Origin: UBA5232 sp964557565
GTDB taxonomy: Bacteria > Patescibacteriota > Dojkabacteria > SC72
NCBI GenBank assembly: GCA_964557565.1
Contig: CAZLAH010000001.1
Location: 1 to 64,000, forward strand
Length of the DNA stretch: 64,000 nucleotides
Direction: 5' to 3'
Shown here: in pieces, positions 1-6,480 of the stretch
Layout: every line of letters begins with the position of its first letter
Position numbering within the stretch: the first letter of the stretch is position 1
The notes under the pieces: generated by a model
What the model was told of the DNA's origin: nothing
What the model saw: the letters and a program-made list of their open reading frames with translations, nothing else
Database searches by the model: none
Translations under genes and position numbers: made by a program

Positions 1-2040
1 ATGACAGGACATCCTACTCTACTTTTGCCAGGTAAGGATCATGCTGGTATCCAAACAGAGACATCTTTCACAAAAGAATTACAAAAAAGAGGTGAAAGTA
101 AATGGGAATTAGGTAGAGAAGAATTTTACAAACAGTGCTATGAATTTTGTATGACTAACGCAGAGAATGCTAGATCTCAGGAAAAAAGAATAGGACTTTC
201 TGCAGACTATTCAAGGGAATTTTTTACGTTAGATCCAAGGTTGACAAAGATTGTGTATGAGACATTTTATAAGATGTTTAATGAGGGTATGGTTTACAGA
301 GATAAAAGAATTGTAAATATATGCCCTAATTGTAAAACAGCACTTGCGGATATTGATACAGAGCATGAAGAAAGAAGAGGAATCTTCGCGTATATCATAT
401 ATCCTTTTGTTGAAGAGGAAGACAAAAGGGAAGCGAAAGAAGTTTTTGGTGTAGAAGGTATAACTGTTGCAACTACTCGTCCTGAAACGATGTTGGGTGA
501 TACTGCTGTTGCAGTAAACCCAAATGATGACAGATACAAAAAATTTGTAGGGAAAAAGGTTTTACTTCCGATTGCAAATAGGGAGATACCTGTAATTGCG
601 GATGAGGGTATTGATATCGAAGTGGGTACAGGAGCTTTGAAGGTTACACCTGCACACTCCCCCATAGATTTTGAAATTGGGAAGAAACATGGAATAGAGA
701 TAATGAATGTAATCGATGAGGAAGGAAAGATGATAGGTGATATTCCGGAGAGATTTAAAGGTATGGGAACAATAGATTGTTCGAAAGCATTGGTAAAAGA
801 GTTAGATGAGTTGAGATTGTTAGTCAAAATTGAGAATATTAAGCATGATGTAGCAGTTTGTGAAAGATGTGGCACATCAATAGAGCCAATAATTTCAAAC
901 CAGTGGTACTTGAATGTAGAACCTCTTGCTAAAAAAGCGCTTGAAGCTATTAAAAACGAAGAATACAAAGTAATTCCATGTGGTCAACAGAAAGCTTTGG
1001 AGTATTTCTTTGAGAATATCCAACCTTGGTGTATTTCGAGGCAACTATGGTGGGGACAAAGAATTCCTGTATGGTACAGTGGTGGAAAGAAATTGTATGA
1101 TTGGTTAAATCAAAACAAGGGCAAATCAATTTCAGACTATGAAGAAACAACTGGAAACACAGCTAATGGCACAGGAGAAATATATTTAGGAGAAGAAGCT
1201 CCAGATGACTCTGGTGTTTGGGAATCTGAAACAGATATGTTTGATACTTGGTTTAGTTCTGGTCAGTGGACCTACTCTACTTTGGGTGGTGTTGAGGGTG
1301 AAGATTTTAAGAAATACTATCCAATTCAGCTAATGATTCATGCAAGAGATATTTTGTTTTGGTGGTCAGCTAGAATGATTATGCTCGGAATTTACAGAAC
1401 AGAGAAGATTCCTTTCCCTGCTACTTTCTTAACGGGTATGATACTAGCTTCTGATGGATCCAAAATGTCTAAATCAAAAGGAAATGGTGTTGAACCTCAA
1501 GAGGTTTTTGGGAAGTATGGTGCTGATTCTTTAAGACTTTGGTATTATTCGGATGCTTTGCCTGGTTCAAATGCCCCTTTGAGGGAAGAGAAGATAAAGG
1601 GGAATAGAAATTTTGTAAACAAGATATGGAATGCAAGTAGATTCATATTAATGAATATTGATGAATCTGAAATAGAGGATATTATATCATGTGATGTAAA
1701 AGATACGGAAAGAGTCCTTAGAACAAAGGAGCATTTAATTAAGGTAGGAAACTATCTAGAGAGATATCAATTTAATCTTGGAGTTGAATCTATACGAGAA
1801 TTTTTCTGGCATGAGTTGTGTGACAAATGGATCGAAGAAATAAAGAATGAAATAAAGGATTCTCCTATTGGTAGTGATATTAGAAAAGAGAAGCTTTCTG
1901 AATTATTGTATATTCTAAAAGAGAATCTAAAGATTATGCATCCTTTCATACCTTTTGTAACAGAGGCTGTATGGCAGGAATTAGTAAAGCTAGGTCTTGC
2001 TAAAGGGTTGTTGATGTCTCAGCAAATGATGTCCCATTAG
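1..2040 (+). CDS. valS: Valine--tRNA ligase (ValRS), 5' truncated by window edge
   Basis: Class I aminoacyl-tRNA synthetase charging tRNA-Val in the cytoplasm. The reading frame is open from base 1. The first visible residues (MTGHPTLLLPGKDHAG) correspond to the region just after the HIGH motif, so the first Met is internal and the real start lies upstream. Seen in order: the GKDHAG segment (family usually GTDHAG), a C-x2-C pair, the CP1 editing domain with TTRPETMLGDTAVAV (about residues 157-171), a second C-x2-C pair, KMSKS at residues 488-492, and the anticodon-binding helical domain. The protein ends soon after FIPFVTEAVWQEL and lacks the C-terminal coiled-coil arm of most bacterial ValRS. 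A 6-bp hairpin (2030-2035 with 2040-2045) spans the stop codon. metG follows after 84 bp. Confidence 0.97.
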   Translation: MTGHPTLLLPGKDHAGIQTETSFTKELQKRGESKWELGREEFYKQCYEFCMTNAENARSQEKRIGLSADYSREFFTLDPRLTKIVYETFYKMFNEGMVYRDKRIVNICPNCKTALADIDTEHEERRGIFAYIIYPFVEEEDKREAKEVFGVEGITVATTRPETMLGDTAVAVNPNDDRYKKFVGKKVLLPIANREIPVIADEGIDIEVGTGALKVTPAHSPIDFEIGKKHGIEIMNVIDEEGKMIGDIPERFKGMGTIDCSKALVKELDELRLLVKIENIKHDVAVCERCGTSIEPIISNQWYLNVEPLAKKALEAIKNEEYKVIPCGQQKALEYFFENIQPWCISRQLWWGQRIPVWYSGGKKLYDWLNQNKGKSISDYEETTGNTANGTGEIYLGEEAPDDSGVWESETDMFDTWFSSGQWTYSTLGGVEGEDFKKYYPIQLMIHARDILFWWSARMIMLGIYRTEKIPFPATFLTGMILASDGSKMSKSKGNGVEPQEVFGKYGADSLRLWYYSDALPGSNAPLREEKIKGNRNFVNKIWNASRFILMNIDESEIEDIISCDVKDTERVLRTKEHLIKVGNYLERYQFNLGVESIREFFWHELCDKWIEEIKNEIKDSPIGSDIRKEKLSELLYILKENLKIMHPFIPFVTEAVWQELVKLGLAKGLLMSQQMMSH

Positions 2041-2124
2041 GGACACATATTTCTAACCATAATTAAATAGTTATATAATCTAAACAATGATTATATTTTT
2101 GATATAAGTTATTTTTGAATATAA

Positions 2125-3567
2125 ATGGATAAAAAACTTTACATTACAACTACACTCCCCTACGTAAATGCAGAACCACATGTTGGTCATGCATTGGAAT
2201 TTGTACAAGCAGATGCTATATCTAGATACTTTAAATCTAAATTAGGAAATGAAAACGTCTTTTTCAATGTAGGAACAGACGAACATGGACAAAAGATATT
2301 TAGAAAAGCAAAAGAAGAAGGATTAGAGCTACAAGAATTTGTAGACAAATACTCACAAAGATTTAAAGACTTCTGTAAGCTTTTTTTAGTAGAATATGAT
2401 TTCTTTTACAGGACTTCTACAAAGGAACATGGATTTGCAGCACAAGAATTTTGGAAAAGATGTCAAGAAAAAGGTGATATATACAAAAAAAGATACAGTG
2501 GCAGGTATTGTGTAGGATGTGAGAGATATATTACAGAAAAAGAGTTAGTGGATGGAAAATGTCCAGATCATGGGACAGAGCCTGAGTTGAGAGATGAAGA
2601 AAACTATTTTTTCAAGCTATCCAATTACAGAGATTCTTTACTTAAATGGTTAGATGAGAATCCAGATGTTCTTAAACCAGCCTCTAAGTTAGAAGAATTA
2701 AAAACCATTGTCTCTGAAGCGGAAGATATTAGTATATCTAGATTAAAAGAAAACCTACCATGGGGTATAGAGGTACCAGGTGATTCTTCACAGGTATTCT
2801 ATGTTTGGTTTGATGCTTTAACAAACTATGTAATATCGGTTGGTTTTGGTACGGACGAGAAGAAATTAAATCAATGGTGGCCTGGTATACAGATCTTTGG
2901 TCCAGACAATTTGAGATTTCAAGGAAGTATCTGGCAAGGAATGTTGGCTTCTGTAGGATTACCACATACTTCTAAATTACTAGAACACGGTATGGTATTG
3001 GGACCTGATGGGCGAAAAATGGCAAAAACATTAGGTAATGTAATCTCTCCTTTCGACCAAGAACAAAAATACGGTGCAGAGGTTGTAAGGTTCTACCTTC
3101 TTTCAGGTATTTCAACATTCTCAGATTCTCCGTACAAAGAAGAAGATCTTGTAAATATGTATAATTCTAGATTAGCAAACAACTTTGGTAATCTTCTCAA
3201 TCGTGTAATACATCTTGCGAATACAAAAGAGGTGAATATTAATGAGTATGAGAAGGTAGATGAAGATTTCAAGAAAAAAGTGGATGACTTTAAGGAAGAG
3301 GTAGAGAATTCTTACAACGAATTTGAATTGGCATTAGCAAGTGAAAAAACGGATATGCTTGCAGACTGGGGAAACAAATATATTACCGAGAAGGAACCTT
3401 GGAGTAAAGATCTCTCTAAAGAAGAAGTTGAAAAGATATTGAATAATCTAAGTTATTTGCTTAATATTGTAATATCTCTGTACTCTCCTATTATTCCTCA
3501 CAGCACTCAAAAAGCATCAGTTGCACTAGAGAAGAAAGAAAGCATTATTTTGTTTAATAAGATATAG
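2125..3567 (+). CDS. metG: Methionine--tRNA ligase (MetRS)
   Basis: Charges initiator and elongator tRNA-Met. The class I HIGH motif reads HVGH at residues 19-22. The zinc knuckle is C129, C132, C146 and H149. The KMSKS loop reads KMAKT at residues 298-302, a tolerated variant. The helical anticodon-binding domain fills the C-terminus. At 480 residues it is the short type without the C-terminal EMAP/Trbp111-like tRNA-binding domain. The ATG has no Shine-Dalgarno sequence; the 84-bp upstream gap is very AT-rich and contains TATAAT at 2074-2079. It sits directly behind valS, so two synthetases are grouped, followed by the pilus genes on the same strand. Confidence 0.98.
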   Translation: MDKKLYITTTLPYVNAEPHVGHALEFVQADAISRYFKSKLGNENVFFNVGTDEHGQKIFRKAKEEGLELQEFVDKYSQRFKDFCKLFLVEYDFFYRTSTKEHGFAAQEFWKRCQEKGDIYKKRYSGRYCVGCERYITEKELVDGKCPDHGTEPELRDEENYFFKLSNYRDSLLKWLDENPDVLKPASKLEELKTIVSEAEDISISRLKENLPWGIEVPGDSSQVFYVWFDALTNYVISVGFGTDEKKLNQWWPGIQIFGPDNLRFQGSIWQGMLASVGLPHTSKLLEHGMVLGPDGRKMAKTLGNVISPFDQEQKYGAEVVRFYLLSGISTFSDSPYKEEDLVNMYNSRLANNFGNLLNRVIHLANTKEVNINEYEKVDEDFKKKVDDFKEEVENSYNEFELALASEKTDMLADWGNKYITEKEPWSKDLSKEEVEKILNNLSYLLNIVISLYSPIIPHSTQKASVALEKKESIILFNKI

Positions 3568-3574
3568 CTGTTTA

Positions 3575-3583
3575 TGTTATACT
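3575..3583 (+). promoter_or_regulatory. Extended -10 promoter for the PilN/PilO-like cluster
   Basis: TGtTATACT lies 29 nt before the ATG at 3613, in the short gap after metG. It is an extended -10 (TGn plus TATACT), so a strong -35 is not required, and none is evident. The predicted start of transcription is near 3590. Confidence 0.55.
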
Positions 3584-3612
3584 GAACTTAGTAAACATAT
3601 ATTACTGCCCAA

Positions 3613-4176
3613 ATGTTAGGAACGGAAAAACAACCAAAATCTATAAACTTCTTGGAAGCAGTGTATGCTCCTAATGATATCTGGTCAAATGCTTATCTTT
3701 GGCTTACTGAGGTTGGAAAATATTTGTTAATATTTGTAGAAGTAGTTGTTTTAGGTGTCTTTTTCTCTCGTTTTATTCTAGATAGACAAAACAATGATCT
3801 TACAGAGAAGGTAAATAGCCAAGTTGTTTTACTCTCAAACGATACCTGGAAGACAAATGCTATCCTTTTTGAAAACTACCAAACACTCTTTGGAGATATT
3901 AGAAAAGTAAGGATGGAGCAACAAATTAATTCTTTAATTGTAAGCGAATTAATAAGTGGTATACCGTCGTCCTTAAATCTTGAGAGTTTCTCCTATAATG
4001 GGAATAGAGTATCTTTCCAGATAAAGGCTTCTAGTTTGGAGACAGTAACAAATTATGAAACTGCTCTTAAAAATAATCCTGACTACTATGATGTTAAATT
4101 CTCAATAAATAAAGATGCTACTGAAATCAATGTGATTGTATCGTTTGCATTAAGTTCTACTGAAGGAGAGAAATAA
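3613..4176 (+). CDS. PilN-like type IV pilus assembly protein
   Basis: Probable inner-membrane pilus alignment protein, paralogous to PilN. The sequence shows a short cytoplasmic N-terminus, one membrane helix (about residues 37-57, LLIFVEVVVLGVFFSRFIL), a coiled-coil stretch (NNDLTEKVNSQVVLLSNDTWKTN is its start region), and then an alpha/beta domain with alternating hydrophobic strands (NLESFSYNGNRVSFQIKASS). This is the PilN layout: cytoplasmic tail, TM helix, coiled coil, ferredoxin-like periplasmic fold. It overlaps the following PilO-like gene by one base (4176), and a third small membrane gene follows. No PilM, PilQ or pilin gene is in the window. The family call rests on architecture and neighbours more than on invariant residues. 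Confidence 0.7.
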   Translation: MLGTEKQPKSINFLEAVYAPNDIWSNAYLWLTEVGKYLLIFVEVVVLGVFFSRFILDRQNNDLTEKVNSQVVLLSNDTWKTNAILFENYQTLFGDIRKVRMEQQINSLIVSELISGIPSSLNLESFSYNGNRVSFQIKASSLETVTNYETALKNNPDYYDVKFSINKDATEINVIVSFALSSTEGEK

Positions 4177-4793
4177 TGGCGGAGGAGAATATAAATACAG
4201 TTGAATATATTAAGATAGTTAAAGAATCTCCTGAAAAAAAGAAATCGTATATTTATCTTGGTATTACGATTTTAATATCTATACTTTTAATAGTCTTTGC
4301 GCTAAGGCCAACAATTACAGTTATCACAAGAATTAATAAAGAGATAAAGGAAAAGACAGCTTTAAGTAGGTCTCTTGAAAGTAAGATTAAAACGCTTTCT
4401 GCATTGGAGCAACAGTACGCGGAGAGTAAGAAAGATTTAAATAATTTAGAATTGATATTCCCAGCTGATGGTAACTTTAGTCTTTTGATGTCTAATATTG
4501 ATTCAGTTGTTTCTAGAAATGGTTTCGCTCTTCTGTCTATTAATTTTGATGATTACAAGGGAGAGTTATTTACTTCTAGTACAAATGTTTTGCTACCTAA
4601 GACAATTAGGATGGGTTTGAAGGGTAAAGAAGTTAATTTGGTAAATCTCTTAAGGGATATGGAGGCTTTGCCTATGTATCCTGTTATTGAAACGGTATCT
4701 TTTTCTACCCAGAAGGATTCGGATGGATTAGTCTCATTTAGTGTCTCTCTAAGGGTTTACGATATTGATAATGATAAATTTTATAAACAGTAA
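4176..4793 (+). CDS. PilO-like type IV pilus assembly protein
   Basis: 205 residues. A charged 23-residue N-terminus is followed by one membrane helix (about 24-45, ending in FALRPT), then a coiled coil (INKEIKEKTALSRSLESKIK) and a C-terminal alpha/beta domain (NLVNLLRDMEALPMYPVIE). The segment LVNLLRDMEALPMYPVI resembles the conserved PilO region F..fl..le..pri..i. PilN and PilO form a heterodimer linking the cytoplasmic pilus ATPase platform to the cell envelope. Translation is coupled to the upstream gene, and GGAG within that gene's end (AAGGAGAGAAATA before the ATG) is one of the few clear Shine-Dalgarno sites here. Confidence 0.75.
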   Translation: MAEENINTVEYIKIVKESPEKKKSYIYLGITILISILLIVFALRPTITVITRINKEIKEKTALSRSLESKIKTLSALEQQYAESKKDLNNLELIFPADGNFSLLMSNIDSVVSRNGFALLSINFDDYKGELFTSSTNVLLPKTIRMGLKGKEVNLVNLLRDMEALPMYPVIETVSFSTQKDSDGLVSFSVSLRVYDIDNDKFYKQ

Positions 4794-4796
4794 TAG

Positions 4797-5039
4797 ATGG
4801 AATTAATAAAAAAATCGTTATTAGCATTAGTTTTACTATTTTTTGTATGCATGGTTTGGGTTGGTCTCTCAATCTATTACAACAGCAATGCTACAAATGT
4901 GAATCCTAATGCCAGTTCTTACATTAGGCAGTTGCGTGATCAGTTTGATACGGAAGAGTTGCAAAAGATAACAGATAGGACAAAAGAAAGTTTCCCTGTT
5001 CAACCTGACGAGTTCTTCTCTCTTGTGGGAGAAGATTAA
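4797..5039 (+). CDS. Small single-pass membrane protein, pilus cluster
   Basis: 80 residues, not recognised as a named family. The N-terminus is a signal-anchor helix (about residues 8-27, LALVLLFFVCMVWVGLSIYY). After it come a polar Asn/Ser-rich linker and a short amphipathic acidic segment ending FFSLVGED. It starts 3 nt after the PilO-like stop and is transcribed with it, so a role in the pilus platform is likely but unproven. The stop overlaps the convergent sigA stop by 4 bases (5036-5039), so no terminator separates the two. Confidence 0.7.
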   Translation: MELIKKSLLALVLLFFVCMVWVGLSIYYNSNATNVNPNASSYIRQLRDQFDTEELQKITDRTKESFPVQPDEFFSLVGED

Positions 5040-6115
5040 TCAATATAGTCACTTAACCTTTGTTGCGCTGATTTCTCTTTAAGTCTTTTCAATGCCTTAG
5101 CTTCAATCTGTCGAATTCTTTCTCTTGTAACACCAAATTCTCTTCCCACTTCTTCGAGTGTTCTTGATACTCCATCATCGAGTCCAAACCTTAATGTAAG
5201 GACTCTTCTTTCTCTGTCTTGAAGTGTGTCTAAAATATCATGAAGCTGATTTCTAAGATACTCACCAGTAGCAAACTCCTCTGGAGATTGTGACCAATCA
5301 TCAGGAATTATATCTTGCAATTTACTATCTTTTTCCTCTCCTATCGGAGTAGCTAGAGATGTCGGATTCTGTTTTATCTTTTTAATTTCAGCTATCTTTT
5401 CTAATTCGATATCCATCTCTTTAGCGATCTCTTCATCTGTAGCTGGTCTACCGAGTTTTGTAGCTAATGTATTACTTACCTTGTTGAATTTGTTAATGGT
5501 CTCGATCATATGTACAGGGACTCTAATGGTTCTAGCCTGATCTGCGATTGCTCTAGTGGTTGCTTGTCTAATCCACCATGTAGCATATGTTGAGAATTTA
5601 AAACCCTTTGTATAGTCAAATTTCTCTACAGCTCTCATCAAACCAATATTTCCTTCCTGTATGAGATCTAAAAGTTCTAAATTACTCTTACTGTATTTTT
5701 TCGCAATACTTACTACAAGCCTAAGATTTGCAGTAATCAATAATTGCCCTGCCTCTGCATCTCCTTTTTCTATCCTTTTTGCAAGAATTATTTCCTCTTC
5801 TCCATTTAAAAGAGGTATCCTCCCTATTTCATACAAATATGATCTAATTGCATCTGTTGAAAGATTTGTTTGAATTGTTTTTAGTATTTTGATTTTGTTC
5901 TCGAGAGTTAATTCCTCTTTTGTTTGAGCAACTACATTCTCTTCTGGTTCAAGAACTTCTATCTCATTCTCTTGTAACTTCTCAAAAATCTCATCAAGTA
6001 ATTCTATCTCCTCCTCTATTGTTGGAAATACATCAAGAAGGTCTTCTTGTGTAAGAAATCCTTGATCTTTTCCTTTCTTTACAAGGTAGCTAATAGCTTT
6101 ACTTTTATTTGTCAT
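5036..6115 (-). CDS. rpoD: Primary sigma factor SigA/RpoD (sigma-70)
   Basis: Housekeeping sigma factor. At 359 residues it has the compact size of Gram-positive SigA. Domains in order: region 1.1 (residues 1-60, LTQEDLLDVFP), acidic linker, region 1.2 (DAIRSYLYEIGRIPLL), region 2 with LDLIQEGNIGLMRAVEKFDY and the -10-reading helix YATWWIRQATTRAIADQ, region 3, and region 4 with the -35-reading helix-turn-helix TLEEVGREFGVTRERIRQIE near the C-terminus. Region 2.4 and region 4.2 look canonical, so consensus TATAAT and TTGACA boxes should be read in this genome. Only 26 bp separate its ATG from the divergent gene at 6142, so its transcript must have almost no 5' leader. Confidence 0.98.
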   Translation of the reverse strand: MTNKSKAISYLVKKGKDQGFLTQEDLLDVFPTIEEEIELLDEIFEKLQENEIEVLEPEENVVAQTKEELTLENKIKILKTIQTNLSTDAIRSYLYEIGRIPLLNGEEEIILAKRIEKGDAEAGQLLITANLRLVVSIAKKYSKSNLELLDLIQEGNIGLMRAVEKFDYTKGFKFSTYATWWIRQATTRAIADQARTIRVPVHMIETINKFNKVSNTLATKLGRPATDEEIAKEMDIELEKIAEIKKIKQNPTSLATPIGEEKDSKLQDIIPDDWSQSPEEFATGEYLRNQLHDILDTLQDRERRVLTLRFGLDDGVSRTLEEVGREFGVTRERIRQIEAKALKRLKEKSAQQRLSDYID

Positions 6116-6141
6116 ATATTGATTATGATATAATTTAGATT
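6116..6141. promoter_or_regulatory. Overlapping divergent -10 boxes between sigA and the 6142 gene
   Basis: The whole intergenic space is 26 bp. On the + strand TGaTATAAT (6126-6134) is a perfect extended -10 ending 7 nt before ATG 6142. On the - strand CATAAT (6127 down to 6122) ends 6 nt before the sigA ATG. The two -10 elements overlap, so the promoters probably exclude each other, and both transcripts would start at or next to the start codon. Confidence 0.6.
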
Positions 6142-6480
6142 ATGAATTACAAAGATATTAATATAAATGAAAAGAAGCAGTTTTTCTTAAATTCTGTTGC
6201 GAAGTTCTGTGATAAATGTGGTAGTGCATATTCACTTGATGATGTTAACATACTCCAAAGTACTGAAGCATCCGCCATTATACACTTCTCTTGCCATGTT
6301 TGTAAATCAAAACAGATTGCATCCTTTGCTACTCAAATGGGAATGAGTAGTAGAGTTCCAATAAATACTGATTTAGAGGTAGAAGAAGTTAAACAGTTTT
6401 CCAAAAAGAAAAGTTTGTCCTTACAGAATATCCTAGATCTCTATGTGGAGATGAAAAGTAACAGTAAGATCACTATCTAG
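6142..6480 (+). CDS. Small zinc-ribbon protein of unknown function
   Basis: 112 residues. Two CxxC pairs, C23/C26 (CDKCGS) and C51/C54 (CHVCKS), are spaced like a zinc ribbon, with a hydrophobic strand between them. The rest is charged and probably helical. No membrane segment or signal peptide. It is divergent from sigA and shares its 26-bp promoter region. Its stop overlaps the convergent DUF4012 gene by 4 bases. A nucleic-acid or protein adaptor role is possible, but I do not recognise the family. Confidence 0.75.
   Translation: MNYKDININEKKQFFLNSVAKFCDKCGSAYSLDDVNILQSTEASAIIHFSCHVCKSKQIASFATQMGMSSRVPINTDLEVEEVKQFSKKKSLSLQNILDLYVEMKSNSKITI

Noticed and set aside
1..2040. Frameshift at the 3' end of valS, because the coiled-coil arm is missing
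   Set aside because: I could not find a continuation resembling ValRS in another frame after 2040, so a naturally short protein is more likely.
2030..2045. Perfect 6-bp hairpin across the valS stop codon (TGTCCC / GGGACA) as a terminator
   Set aside because: The stem is short and not followed by a T-run, so termination is weakly supported. It is mentioned only in the valS entry.
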